Under the pieces are notes generated by a model, which saw nothing but the letters and a program-made list of their open reading frames with translations, made no database searches and was not told the origin of the DNA. From Theobroma cacao (taxonomy: Eukaryota; Streptophyta; Magnoliopsida; Malvales; Malvaceae), in assembly GCF_000208745.1 (NCBI RefSeq), contig NC_030850.1, positions 14,724,626-14,788,625 of the forward strand: 64,000 bases of DNA, written 5' to 3'. The position numbers and the translations under genes are program-made. Positions 36,128 through 48,600 of this stretch are shown piece by piece (positions within the stretch are counted from its first letter, which is position 1; each line of letters begins with the position of its first letter).

Positions 36128-38211
36128 CTAAAGAAAGCCATGCAACCAATTTTTTGTGTAAACAAACATTTGAACATTTTCATGGTGAAGGGAACTTCTA
36201 AACTTGGTGAGAACATGACCACCAATACTAAAAGCAGACTCTGATGCTACCGTAGTAATCGGAATGCTCAATACATCTCGTACCATAATAGAAAGATCAG
36301 GAAAGCGTTTAGCATTATCCTTCCAATAATTAAGCACATCCAAATCTTCAAACACCTCATAATCAAGCTTTGCCTCATCTAAATAAACATCAAACTCAGA
36401 CTTTCTAGCAATAGAAATTGTTTCATTTTGAAACATCTTGAACTCCTACAATTTTTAAATATATAAACAAAAAAAATAATTATCATAACATAAGTAAAGT
36501 AACATAAATTCTCATGTAATAAGATGAAGGAAAAACACAAAACTTACACTAAAAATCTTCGATCCCTTCGGTTTAGTTCCCCCTCTAGCTTGCTTAGGCA
36601 AATTACTCGTTGAACGAGAAGATGTACTTTATGCACAAGCGTTGCTTACATATTGTTCAAAGAGCTCGTACAACTTCGTCTTCACATTTTCTAACTTTTC
36701 ATCACAAGTAAAAGCATCAATCTTAGAATAACAAAATTTTAAGAAATCAAGCTTCATCCTCGGGTCAAGAACAACTTCAAATGCAAGCACTACACTATAA
36801 TCTTTCCAATACTTATCAAATTTCATTTTCATCCTTTGACACATATCCTTGATAACCTCATCTTCATTATACAAATTCTCATTTAAAATTGATTCAATTT
36901 TCCAAACTTACATGAAATACAAATTGGAAGTTGGATAAGATGAACCGGATATCAGATTTGTGGTCTCATAAAAGGGCTCTAAGAATTCACAAATTATCAT
37001 TGCTCTCCCCCATTCCTCATCAGATGGATTATATTTATAAGTTCTATCAACAAATTGGAGGCTAGCAAAAGCCTTTTGATATTTGATTGCGCTTTCAAGC
37101 ATCAAATATGTTGAATTCCATCTAGTTGACACATCCAAATGCAACCCAACACCTGCATCAATACCAACATGTTGAACACATTCTTGAAATTTTTTCATCC
37201 TCCCATCCGATGCCTTTACATATTTCTCACTCTCCCTAATTTTAAACAATGCTTCATTGACTGCTTTCAAGCCCTCTGGAACAATCAAATTCAATATATG
37301 AGCACAACAACGTACATGAAAAAATTCACCATCACAAATCAATCTACTTTGCAAATGAAGATGGCTTTTCAAGATACTTTGCATGTTATCATTAGCAGAA
37401 GCATTATCTAAAGTAAGAGAGAAAACTTTTCTATCTATTTCCCATTCTTTCAAACAATCAAATACAGTAGCAGCTAATTCAACTCCAGTATGTGGAAGAG
37501 GCATACGACAAAAGTTGAGCAACTTGCTACATAACTTCCAATTTTCATTGACAAAGTGAGCAGTCAAACAAATATAGCCCTCAAAAGTAGATGCTGTCCA
37601 TACATCAGAAGTCAAACAAATTCTATTAGGTATCTTGGCCATAGCTTGTTTAAGTTTCTCTTTCTCTTTCAAATGAATTCTCTGGACATCAGATACAACA
37701 GTGTTTCTAGAAGGCATCACCACATTTGGATTTACATACTTAGCCCAAGCTCTAATCTTATCATATTCAACAAAAGTATAAGGCAAGTCATGCTTAATTA
37801 TGGCTTCAGCAAGCATGTCACGTGAAATCCTAGGATCAAACTTTCTAGCCTTTACTTTCCCTTCATAATCCATTAGCATTTGATGTGGATTAAAATAGGA
37901 AATGAATTTACAAGTATCAATGTGACGACGCAAATGTGAAGTGCCATAATTAGAGCCACCAGGTTTAGGGCCAACTTTATTCTCCGTTTTACAACCGTTA
38001 CAAGTTGCCCTTTCTATTCCATCTTGTTTTTTTTGCCTATTTTAGTAAAATAATTCCAAACATTTGAAGTTTCTTTTTTGGCCTTCTTATTCAACTGTTC
38101 AGATTCAGATATATGAGATTGAGAAGGAATTTCATCTTCATTCAAAATGTTCACATGATCATCCACATTTATATGGTTTTCAACTGATTGATCCATCACC
38201 GTTACCTTCAC
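36128..38211 (-). pseudogene. hAT transposase (BED zinc finger, RICESLEEPER-like), inactivated
   Basis: Order on the minus strand: an acidic N-terminus (38211-38014), a BED finger (CNGCKTE ... HLRRHIDTC, needing a frame change near 38020), the RNase H-like core (37933-36908, with LTSDVWTASTFEGYICLTAH, LDNASANDNM and RCCAHILNLIV), FWKIESILNEN-like sequence and DPRMKLDFLKF, and the hAT dimerisation domain (LSIMVRDVLSIPITTVASESAFSIGG). A GT-AG intron fits 36547-36446. Stops are a TAA at 36910-36908 (M-stop-VW) and a TAA at 36631-36629. The family cuts and pastes DNA. This copy cannot make full protein, so mobility would need transposase from elsewhere. Confidence 0.92.
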
Positions 38212-38720
38212 ATAACATAAATATGAATAAAAATTATTAAAAATTTACATAAACTATCATATTCATCTTGTAAATTTAATTTTATTCACTCTTTAGTAAA
38301 ATTATAAAGCTAATATAATTTGTAGGAATTGCAAGCAGAGATAAGCATTTAAAACTAAAATCTCATTGTGTTTTTTATAGTATGCAAAAAGAAATTTACC
38401 AGAATACGAAAGCTAGTTTCCCCAAGGTTCCACTTCACCCTCAAAAATCGAAGAAGACCGTATAAATCCTACAGCTTGTTCTGTGACAATAAAATTTATA
38501 GATTAAAACAATATTTACAAACAACTTCAAGCAATAAAATAGAGAATTCATTTATGAGTATTATATATTGCAAGGTTCCATTGCAATATGTTGGGCATTC
38601 CATTTGATTTTTTAAACAGGGAAAGTTACACATCCCAAAACATCTCTCCTAGACTAGACATGATTTTGTCGTCCGACGTTAAAGTCGATATTGAATTCTG
38701 ACCAAACAAATGTGGATGCT

Positions 38721-38888
38721 GAAACATGTTAAAAGACTAAAAGAGGTAACAACAAATCATGTCTAGTCTAAAAGAGGCTGTTATTCTAAAATAATAGCCT
38801 AGCTAAAACGTGTTAAAAGACTGAAAGAGGTAACAACAAATCATGTCTAGTCTAAAAGAGGCTGTTATTCTAAAATAATAGCCCAGCT
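38721..38888. repeat. 84-bp unit, two tandem copies inside the hAT element
   Basis: 38721-38804 and 38805-38888 differ at only a few positions. Each contains TCATGTCTAGTCTAAAAGAG and GCTGTTATTCTAAAATAATA. Confidence 0.92.
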
Positions 38889-39930
38889 GAAACGAGCTTC
38901 AAGCTAGTCTCTGGGCAGTGAGGATGGAGCCATGAAGGTGGCTAAATTAAAGACGGCTCAACTTAAGGTTTAAGCATTGGCTTAACAACAAGCAAGCAAA
39001 ATTGGGAGAAACTTGCCAGCTACAAACCAAGTCAAAACCAAACAGATGGTGAGTTTTTGGGTGTGAAAAGGATTAAGAGAAGCATCTTTGTCTTTGGATT
39101 GGAAAAATGAAAACCAAGTGTGAACTAGATACATGCTGTTGGAATCTTTGACTTGTAATTCCTTTTCCTTCTATCTTCTTCCTCACGTGGGTGGGTGCTA
39201 TGCTTGCTCGAGACAATTACCTGTTTCATTTCTTCTATGCTTAATATTCCATTTACACGTACCTTCTGTTTTCACATTCAATCTCAAGATTCCTATTTAT
39301 TTTACTAGCTTTAAATTTACAACTAACTACTAGTTAATTATGAACAAAACTAGACGAGGAGAATTGAATATTCTATTCACATTAACTAGCTTGAAATGCT
39401 ACCAACTTGTGTTGACCAACTTCTATAAATGAAATCAAACTTATAAAATATGAAGAAAACGTAAATCAAGGAACGAGAAACATATGTAATTAACCCAAAA
39501 ATCTTCCATTTTTCTCATATTAATGTTTCATACATAATTAAACAAATTTCTCAGCCTCTTTTAGCATAGCTTGTTATTCTAAAATCAAACAAATGTTTGA
39601 TTTAGATCGAATCTAATAGTAGTACAAATATGGGAAACGTGGATGCTGGATCGATCTAACACAAATCGCTATCACAATTCACAGCTACTATATAAATAAA
39701 CAATGGCAAAAGAACAGGTATTATTTCAAGCACAGATCTAAATCCATTCAAATCGATCCGACAAATGAGAAGGCGAGAACCGTGGAGTGACTCACTTGGG
39801 TTGCTAGGCCTGGGTGATGGTCGGATGCCGGATAAGAGCAATGAAATCGACAGGCGACACCGCGAAAGGTGAAAAGGAGAAATGGCGGATGCCTGATGGA
39901 AGGAGGATGCCGGATGGGAGGATGGGACAC

Positions 39931-40000
39931 CGGATGGGATGGGAGGAAGGACGTCGGTCGGATGTCGAATGGGATGGGAGGAAGGACATCGGTCGGATGC
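39931..40000. repeat. 35-bp G-rich unit, two tandem copies in hAT subterminal region
   Basis: Units start CGGATGGGATGGGAGGAAGG and CGAATGGGATGGGAGGAAGG. They lie in a GC-rich block (39770-40200) with many GATGCCGGATG words, unlike the AT-rich surroundings. Confidence 0.88.
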
Positions 40001-40314
40001 CGGATGCAAAGGGTCGGGACTCGGGTGGGTGTTAGGCTTAGGTAGCAGTAGCAGGCGATTAGGCTTAGGAGAACCCAGATGACCAGATCAGATCCCACCC
40101 TTTGCCCACAGCCCGTGGCCCGTAGGGTTTTTTTTTTTTGTGGCCTGTCGGGTTGGCCCGCCCCAACCCGGGTCAGCCCCCTAAGCAATCGGGCTAGCCC
40201 ACTTAGACCCGATTTAAATATGGGCCAAAATTTTTTCAACCCAACCCACCCCATATTTAATGAAATTGGGCCTGCCTAATGGGCCAGACCCATATTGACA
40301 AGTCTACTGCCATG

Positions 40315-41490
40315 GTAGTTGGCTTTTCTCTTTTTTATTTTTAATAGTTTTTTTTTGTTTTTTGTATTTCATTCATTATGGGTTTGCGAGTTCAAGGCCA
40401 AAATAGCTTTTTAGCCTTTAATCCTATTTAACAAATTATGCTTTAAGCCTAATTAATGAATTGGGTCCTAAGCCCATTAAACTCATCAAGTCCAAAATCA
40501 AGTTAAGAGTCTATTTGGCCTAACTTTTTTTAGTTTAAAAACTATTATGAAACTCTTATGAAAAATAATAACTTTTAAAATTAAACTAAAACTGTTAGGT
40601 AAGTTATTTGGCAAAACAAATTATATAAGCTCTAATTTTGGTTAAAATTACCATAAAGGGTATTCATTCTATTTTCAATCACTTAATCAACTAAAGTGAA
40701 ATAAGTCTATTTTGAGTTTATATATAATTTCAGATGTTAAAATTAAAAAAATTCATTAAAAAATGGAACAACTTTCAAAGTTGTATAGTAGTAATAATAT
40801 TAGATTTTCTGGTGAAGATAGCAAACCTTTAAATAGACCCGGAATGCAACTTTGAATTTTGTGGTTTCTTTTTTCATAATTTTTATAAAAATAAAAAAAT
40901 CTTAGATTTTGCTATTTTGTGACTAGGTGTTCTATTTTTTTTCTTTTTTCTTTTTGATAGTCTTTATAGAGAGAGAGAGGTAGAGGAGAAGGAGATCGTG
41001 ATTTTACGTTAGAAAAAAGTGATTGGCAGAGGAAGAGAAAGGAAAGGGAGATTGATTAAAAGAGAGGGGTACTGCTTGAAAAGCTAGCATGTTTTTAAAA
41101 GAAGATACGAGAAAGCTCCTCTCTGGAGCTTTTTTTAAAGTTTTTTTTCTAAAATTTTATTTTTTTAAACAAAAATTATTTTTTTAAGTGTTTTTTAAAA
41201 ATCTTGTTTGGTCTAGCTTTTGCTTTTAAGAGATAGATAAACTAAAAAAAAAAAGTCAGACCAAATAAGCACTGAAAAATAAAATTAAAAACAAATAGAT
41301 AAATAAATTAGGTATATTATTTTGAAGGTTTGAAGAGGTCGAAATAAAATAAGTCTATAATAATAATAATATTACTTATTACTACAGAATCTACTGCAAT
41401 CTAAATGGGATTTATTTTTTAACACTTGGCTTTAAGCTTTTCATGAACTTGTAATTTGTTTTTTAATTTTTTGATAGTTTTTTTTATAGG
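40315..41490. other. AT-rich intergenic region
   Basis: A purine-rich stretch (GAGAGAGAGAGG, 40967-41070) is the only structure seen. No gene. Confidence 0.4.
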
Positions 41491-41903
41491 ACATAATGTT
41501 TAAAAAAGTTTTTGAAGTATTCAAAAAAATTTAATAAGTATTTATTCTTTTACTGGGTTTAATTAAGTCTTTGTCATATTGCCATTAGTTAAAATGTCAT
41601 TTTATCTGTATGTGGCATTAATTGGGAGGATAAAATGTCACACGGTCATGATATCATGTCATATCATTATCCATTATGACATGTCATCATGTCACGTCAA
41701 CGTCATATAACGTAAAATAATAAATGACATTTTAATTAAGTCAACTATTAATTATAAGAGCTTATTTGACTTAAAATAAGAATATAAGTGTTTATTTGGT
41801 TCAAAATATAAGTAGAATAACTTGATTAAATATGATAAAACAACAAGAGTTTATTTGAATTTTTTTGGAATAATGTAGGGAGTTTTCTTTTTGGATATTA
41901 TGT
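41491..41903. mobile_element. MITE-like element, copy 1
   Basis: About 413 bp with imperfect inverted ends: ACATAATGTTTAAAAAAGTT on the left, and on the right the reverse complement ACATAATATCCAAAAAGAAA. Both are followed inward by ATTCAAAAAAATTT or its variant. The centre is rich in ATGACATGTCATCATGTCA-type words. A relative lies at 51541-51994. No coding capacity; superfamily not assigned and no clear target duplication. Confidence 0.55.
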
Positions 41904-42225
41904 TTTTTTTATTATTTTATATTAAGGAAAAAATAAATAAAAATAAAAAAGAAAAAAAGGAAAGCAAGAGGGGAAAATGTATAAAAAAAAGGACAAATTA
42001 ATAAAAGAGAGATTAGGGGAAAAAATCAGAGAAGAGAAAAAATAAGAAAAAAAAAAGAAGAGTGAGAAATAGAGGGAGAGAGGATGAAGATAAAGAGAAA
42101 ATCAAGAAAAACAGAACGTAGTGTCATTTTCTATGTTTTCATAAATAGTAATTGATTATTAAGTTTGAAATTGCATGCACTCCTTCATGAACTTTATATA
42201 TATAAATGCATACATTCACACATGC

Positions 42226-42257
<32 letters not shown>

Positions 42258-42322
42258 TATAAATTTTATACATTCATACACATGTATGTATATATTATAA
42301 ATTTTATATCAATATATAGTTA
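41904..42322. other. Purine-rich and TA-repeat intergenic DNA
   Basis: An almost pure purine stretch (41925-42110, A and G runs) is followed by a CATA/TA microsatellite (42210-42257). No gene. Confidence 0.6.
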
Positions 42323-43890
42323 TTGATTGTCAAGGGCGGAGGGTAAGCCAACAACACGGGCCCCCCAGAATTTTTAAAAATATTTATTTTTTATATATAT
42401 TTTATCAATGGCTGCCCAAAATTATTAAAAATTGTTTTGTATTATATATTTTTAATGATCCACTTAAAATAAATTTTTTATTTAATAATTAATATAAATA
42501 AAAAATAAAACAACTTCACAAACCTACTTAACTTTACTCTAATTTAAATTTCTCCACACCTATTTCCCTTTTTCTTTTTTCCTTCTCTTTTGTGTCTTTT
42601 TATTTTTATTTCTCTTTTCTCCTAACTGACCACTGAAACACACCTTATTCTTCAAAAAAGATTTATGAGCTTGTCAGCTTGAGTAAGGAAAGATAAGGAC
42701 TACTTACCACCATTGTGTAAAATTAAGCAGAGGTAAAGTTTTGTTTTACCTTCTTCTTTCTATTTATATTATTTAACTATTATATGAAATCCTATTATTC
42801 ACAAAAAGGTGATGCTTCTGCTGCTTCTAAACTATTAGCATCATTTGAATTTATTTTCATATTACACTTGATGTATGAGATCATCGAAATCACTAATGTT
42901 TTTGGTCAAGCATTACAATTATGCTCTCAAGATATTTTAAATGCAATTCATCTTGTTTTTAATACAAAATCATTCCTACATAAGTTCAGAGATGATGGGT
43001 GGTTTAATTTACTTGAGAATGTGAGAAAATTTTGTCAAAAACATGAGATAGAAATTCTTGACATGGGTGCGCGATATATCTTAGGCAGAGGTTGATCTCG
43101 TCAACCAGATGTAACTGTGGAGCATCATTATCGAGTTTATGTATTCTTAGTGACGATAGATTCCCAGTTACAAGAATTGAATTTGAGATTCAACGAAGTA
43201 AGCTGTGAAACTTTTAACTTTAAGCACTGCTTTGGATCCTAACAACAATTATAAATCATTCAATATTGATAATATCTGCAAGTTAGCAGAGAGTTGTTAT
43301 TCTCAGGATTTAACAGAACAAGAAAGACTTATTTTAAGGTTACAATTGAGGCATTATGAGCTTGATGTACCTACTCATCAAAGTTTTGAAGATATTAAGA
43401 CATTTTCTGAATTGTGCCAGAGATTAACAGAAATAGAAAAGTCAAAAAATTACTACTTAATTGATAGATTAATTCACTTTATTTTGACTATTTCGATTTC
43501 TACAGCAACTATAGAGAGAGAGTCTTTTCAACAATGAAAATTGTGAAAACAAGACCCAAGAACAAAATGGATGATGAGTTTCTTGTAGATAATTTAATTG
43601 TTTATATTGAGAAAGATATTGCTAGTCTTTTCAGTACAGAGTTAATAATTCATAACTTTGAATCTAGGAAACATCGTCGAGTACAATTTTCTTAAATAAC
43701 TATTATAAGTTTTGTTTTTCTTTTTTTTTATTTACATGTTATATAAAATTATTATTTATTATGAATCTTTTGATCGTTGGTTAAGTTCAATATATTAATT
43801 TTAAAAATTTTTAACTTTTATTCTCTTTCGTCTTTGGCCCCCCCCCCGCCCCCCAAACAAAAATTGGTTAGCTTTATCCCTGTTGATTGT
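42323..43890 (+). mobile_element. Compact, internally deleted hAT element (ZMYM1/DUF4371 type)
   Basis: The element spans 42331-43882 (1.55 kb), flanked by TTGATTGT exactly (42323-42330 and 43883-43890). The ends are CAAGGGCGGAGGGTAAGCC and, reversed, CAGGGATAAAGCTAACC, matching the CAGGGGCGGA-type ends of this hAT group as I know it. Runs of C (GGGCCCCCC, and CCCCCCCCCGCCCCCC near 43840) lie just inside both ends. Only the C-terminal part of the transposase remains. Confidence 0.9.
42784..43695 (+). pseudogene. hAT transposase C-terminal remnant (DUF4371 / ZMYM1-like)
   Basis: The reading goes SAASKLLASFEFIFILHLMY, ALQLCSQDILNAIHLV, LHKFRDDGWFNLLENV, then DVTVEHHYRVYVFLVTIDSQ, LQELNLRFNEV, LLTLSTALDPNNNYKSF and LIHFILTISISTATIER. 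It ends RKHRRVQFS with a stop at 43695. A TGA at 43093-43095 and a frame change near 43518 (in the conserved TTERxFS motif) interrupt it, as does a break near 43200. The N-terminal zinc finger and most of the catalytic core are absent. The last part is the hAT dimerisation domain. Confidence 0.88.
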
Positions 43891-44217
43891 TACATTCTTC
43901 ATATATGTTAATTTTTATTTCATTAAAAGTAATGGTCAAGCTAAACTGATATAACAATTGATAATATAGTTTCATTTTTTTTATAATTTTGTATAAAAGA
44001 AATGTCAAATATTATAAGTTGATTATTGACTTGTGGTAATCTCGCTACATACTCTTCGCAAATAAAATTAAAAAATGAGAATGATTGTCTACTTTTGAAT
44101 ATTGTTTGAATTTGCTGTAGAGTATGATGCTATCTACAATGGTTTTCATTTGGCTTAAGAACTGCCAGTAAATATCTTTATAGTTTTAAGTTTTCGAGAC
44201 AGGAAAAATATGGAGAG
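43891..44217. other. Left edge of GLR duplication unit A
   Basis: From about 44068 the sequence matches 56881-57016 (both contain TTGTTTGAATTTGC and TACAATGGTTTTCATTTGGC). It stops where the 44218 element is inserted. No gene. Confidence 0.7.
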
Positions 44218-47126
44218 TGTAATACCCCTTACAAAAAAAAAATTACTTACTAAATTATGTTATAAAAATGTTTATATTTATTAAGTTATAATTTTTATAA
44301 AAATAAATAACTAAAATATTGTTTTATTTTATTATTTTATATTTGCATATATGATCTTGGGTTATTAATAAAAATATAGAAGAAAGGGTCTGTTGTTTTG
44401 TTTGCATCGATTTACATTATCATGTTTATAAGAAAGCAGTTGTTCATTAAAGAAAAGCAATTTTACATATTAGGTTTAAAGGAAAACAGTAAGAGGAAGT
44501 TAAAAGCATATTTATATTATCACATTTAAAAGAGAAAAAGTAGTTAGAGAAGTTAATTCAGTTTTATATCATCAGATTTTAATAAAAGGCAGTTAGAAGA
44601 AAAAGAGGAATAAGAAAGACGAAGAAAGGGAAATACATTCATTGAAGTGTTGAGTAAGGTATAATAAGGTTTTATATTTTTAGAGTTTGGGCACAAAAAT
44701 CTTAAGTTATTTTGTGTTTCTTCAATTTTCATTCAAATTTGGTACTATTCCAGTGACTTTTCAATGGCATGATGAGTATCAATAGAAAAGTTTCAAAAAA
44801 AATTTTCTAATTACTTTTGTAGCATCTTATTTGATTTTGTGGTTAGAGAGATATGAATTTTTTGAAGTTGGCTGAGAAACTCGCTTTTAACAATTTTGAA
44901 TACCTAACTTTGGGTCACCAGAACTCCATATTTCGATAACGTTTGGAGTTGTTTCTTTGAGTATTTGTAGTATGCAATGTGTTGTTTAATTTGGTGTTAA
45001 TGGCTCAGTTAGGGGCTTTTTGTATTGAGAGAATCGAAAGATCAAAGTTGATTTATTAATATTAGAAATCTAAAAATCTGAGTATGTTAGTGATAATTTT
45101 TAAACTTTGGTCTTATGGAACTTGTGAATTTTATGATTTTTTTCATCGAAACATATTTTAAGGTTACGGTATGATATGAACACTTCAAATTGGTCTTAAC
45201 AATTCGGGTTAAGAATTACAAGAGCTTACAGTAAGCTAAATGACCATCTAGATTCTAAAAATTTCAAAATTTAGAAAATTCCTTTCTAATTTTTCCAAAA
45301 TTAAATTTTAATTGATGTTTGATAAGTTTTGTTGCAAAACTTCATAAATTTTGGATATGTGATTTCTATTGTATTTTACATCCAAAGGTGCATATATATA
45401 TATATATATTTATATAGATTATAAATTTAATTATCATGTTAGTAGATTTTGTAAAATATCGAAATTAAGGAAAAAACTTACAAATATGATTTTTATATTA
45501 AATTAATATTAGATTTCTATTAGAAATAAAAATCATTATTGATTTTATGATTTAAGTTTAATTCTCAACCTTATTTGACTTTAATTATTTCTTTGATAAA
45601 AAGGAAAAAAAATTTGCTTTATTAATTGAAAATGTTCCACAATTTCAATGGAGGTTGCTACACACCCTAAGTGCTTAGGATGGTCAGTGAAAAGTCGTCT
45701 TGTTGAATTTATTTGTTAATTGAGTTTTGATTTTTGTATATATTTTATGTTGTATTAGACAACTAAAAAACTTTCTTGATTTGCTATTTGAAAGTAAACT
45801 TGATAAATCAGGTAAGTGACTGATATCCCTTCGGTGTTTTCACATCTTAAAAATTAGACTCAGTGTGAATTTGTTCTTGGTATATGATATTTTATCCTAT
45901 GGTATGTTAATTTAAATGGGCATGCTAATATATATAAGTAAATATGACCTTTGTTCTAATTTTTGAAATGTGATTTCAGTTTTGTTTTTGGAAGGTGATT
46001 TTTGATCAATGTATGCATATATGTTTTTGTGAATACAAATATAAAATATTTAGTACGAAACAAATATGCTTTTGAAGTGCTCAAGATGTGTTTTATGAAA
46101 GTGAATATACTGTTTTGTGATATTGGGTAATCAGAAAATAAGTTTTGTTTTGTCTTCTAGTATGGCTATACTCTGAACCTATCAATGAGGGTTAAATGTT
46201 GGTTATGTCGACATGTATTTTGCGATTAGAGATTGATTTCCAATCCATACCACTAGTTACAAAATAGTGGAATTTGTGATATTTGTTCAGTGTAACCAAT
46301 TGTTTCTTCTGATAAACATATGACCCATACCACTGGTCATAGAATAGTGGTATTTGTGATATTTGATTAGTACAGCCAATGGTTACTTCTAACCTATGCC
46401 ACTGGGGTCAATTGTGATTCTGACTCTAACTCATGCCACTGCGATTAATTGTGGTTTCATTTCTAACTTATGCTATTGGGATTAATTGTGGTTTCATTTC
46501 TAACTTATGCCACAAGAATTAAGTGTAGTTATAGCATGTTATAGGAGATCAATAAATCTGCAATTATTGTGAAATCGTTTTTACTTTTGTTATCTAAAAA
46601 TGAAATTTTGTAATAATATGATTTTGAATGAGATTACCCAAAATTCTGTTTTGATACCTATATGAGTATTAGTAATTTTGGTCTAAATATTATGAGCATA
46701 TTTAATTTGGTTGAAGGGATATTAGTTACTTATTGAATCATTGTACTCATTCCTTTTTTTCATATTTTTTCACAGATTGTGATTTGGTCAATCATGAGAA
46801 AAATTTCGAGGAGTGACGTTTTATAATCTGGTATATGAATTTAGAATGCCTTAGGGTTGTTTCAACATTATGAACTTTAAACGATCTTAAATTAGTTATT
46901 AAGTCTTTTATCTCACATATTAGCTTCATAGTGTTGGAAACATAATTTTAAACATTATCGAATTATCTGTTAACAGATTTAGCTTTTATGAATCATTATA
47001 TTCTTTAGGTTTATCGATCCCTTTTAGTTAATTGTACAAGCTATATGTATTTGAGCCTTGCATGTTTGTAGGATTATATATTGCAGGTGTGCAGCGTCTA
47101 TTGTGCCTCGGGTCTGAAGTATGACA
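44218..47126 (+). mobile_element. First LTR of the 44218-49722 element
   Basis: Complete LTR, 2909 bp. It starts TGTAATACCCC and ends GTATGACA, followed seven bases later by the primer site. Short ORFs on either strand have no domains. It contains the tandem repeat block described at 46240-46520. Confidence 0.75.
46240..46520 (+). repeat. Imperfect tandem repeats within the LTR
   Basis: Repeated words built on CATACCACT(A/G)GTTA...AGTGG, then TAACTTATGCCACTGGGATT with AATTGTGGTTTCATTTC, occur about six times with periods of roughly 40-110 bases. Matching repeats occur in the second copy (48930-49110). Confidence 0.75.
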
Positions 47127-47264
47127 GATTTAGTGTTATCAAAGCTAGACTCACTCGATTTAACAAACCATATAAGAAATATCATATACAAGAGCAAATT
47201 TACATTGATGCTATTTTTAAAGTGTGAAAATATCGAAAAGATATCAATCACTTAATTAATCAAG

Positions 47265-48600
47265 TTCATTTTTAAGCAGCAAATTAAAAAATTCTCTTAG
47301 TTGCGTACTATATTAGAAAATATATACAAAAAACAAAACTCAATTTATAAATAAATTCGACAAGATGACTTTTGGTTTGCCATCCTAAGCACTTAGGATG
47401 TGTAGCAACCTCTATTGAAAGTGAGGAACATTCCCAAGTAATAAAACAAATTATTTTTTTTCCTTTTTATTTAGGAAATAATAAAAGTCAAATAAAGTTG
47501 AAAATTAAACTTAAACCATAAAATCAGTAATGATTTTAATTTCTAATGAAATTCTAATATTATTTTCATATAAAAATTATATTTGTAAGTTTTTTTCCTT
47601 AATTTTAATTTTTTTTACAAAATCTACTAACATGAGAAATAAATTAATAATATATATACCTTTAAATGTAAAAATACAGTAAAAATCACATATTCAAAAT
47701 TTATGAAGCTTTACAGCAAAATTTATTAAACATTAATTAAAATTTAATTTTGAAAAAATTAAAAAGAAATTTTCTAATTTCTGAAATTTTCAAAATTTAA
47801 ATGACCATTAGGCCTACTTTGAGTTCTTGTAACTCTTAACTCATATTGTTTCTAGTCATAAACTTAAGACCAATTTGAAGTATTCATATCATACTATAAC
47901 ATTAGAATTTGTTTTGATGAAAATAATCACAAGATTCACAAGTTCTAGAAGCCAAAAGTTTCAAAATTATCATAGACATACCTAAATTTTTAGATTTCCA
48001 ATATCAATGAACCATCTTTGAGCCTTCGATTCTCTCAACACAAAAGCCTCTAATCGAACCATTGACCCAAGTTAAATAGTACATTTTATACTACAAAAAG
48101 CCTAAAAGAAACAACTCAAAACCTTACCGGAATGTGGAGTTCCAATGACCCAAAGTTCGGTCATCAAAACTGTTAAAAACATGTTTCCCAATTAATTTCA
48201 AAAATTCATATATCTTTAACCACAAAATCAAATGACATGCTACAAAAAGCATTAGAAGGATCTTTTCGAAATCTTTCCATTGTTATCCATCATGCCACCA
48301 AAAAGGCATCAGAACAGTACCATATTTGAATGAAAATTCAAAAAATATAAAATAACTTAAAGACTTTTATGTCCAAACTATGAAAATACAAAACCTCATC
48401 ATACTTTAATTAGCACTTCCTTGAATGTGTATCCCCTTTCTTTGTCTTTCTTCTTCTTCTCCTTCTTTTGACTATCTTTCTCTTAAGCTTGATGATATAA
48501 ACTAAAATGCTTTTTCTCTTTTAAATGTGATAATGTTAAACTGCTTTTAACTTCCTCTGACTTTTTTTCTTTAAACGTGATAATGTAAAACTAATTTTCT
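47265..48600 (-). repeat. Inverted copy of the LTR left half
   Basis: The reverse complement matches 44440-45800, for example CATCCTAAGCACTTAGGATG at 47380 with the block at 45670, and the TTTAAAGGAAAACAG area at 44480 with 48560-48595. With the first LTR it forms a potential hairpin with arms of about 1.35 kb and a loop of about 1.45 kb. Confidence 0.8.

Larger units (their letters stand above)
35517..40314 (-). mobile_element. Complete hAT transposon with 8-bp target duplication
   Basis: The element spans 35525-40306 (4.8 kb). It is flanked by CTGCCATG exactly (35517-35524 and 40307-40314). Its inverted ends are TAGACCCGTCAATATAGG and TAGACTTGTCAATATGGG. Both subterminal regions are packed with GGCCCG/GGGCTGGCCC words, typical of transposase-binding ends in hAT elements. 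It encodes one broken transposase on the minus strand. The right half (38220-40100) is non-coding, with an 84-bp and a 35-bp tandem duplication. The 8-bp duplication and the transposase together make the assignment firm. Confidence 0.95.

Noticed and set aside
39656..40279. Overlapping ORFs on both strands up to 168 codons
   Set aside because: They lie in the GC-rich repeated subterminal region of the hAT element; composition is SHPIRHPT-type repeats with no domain.
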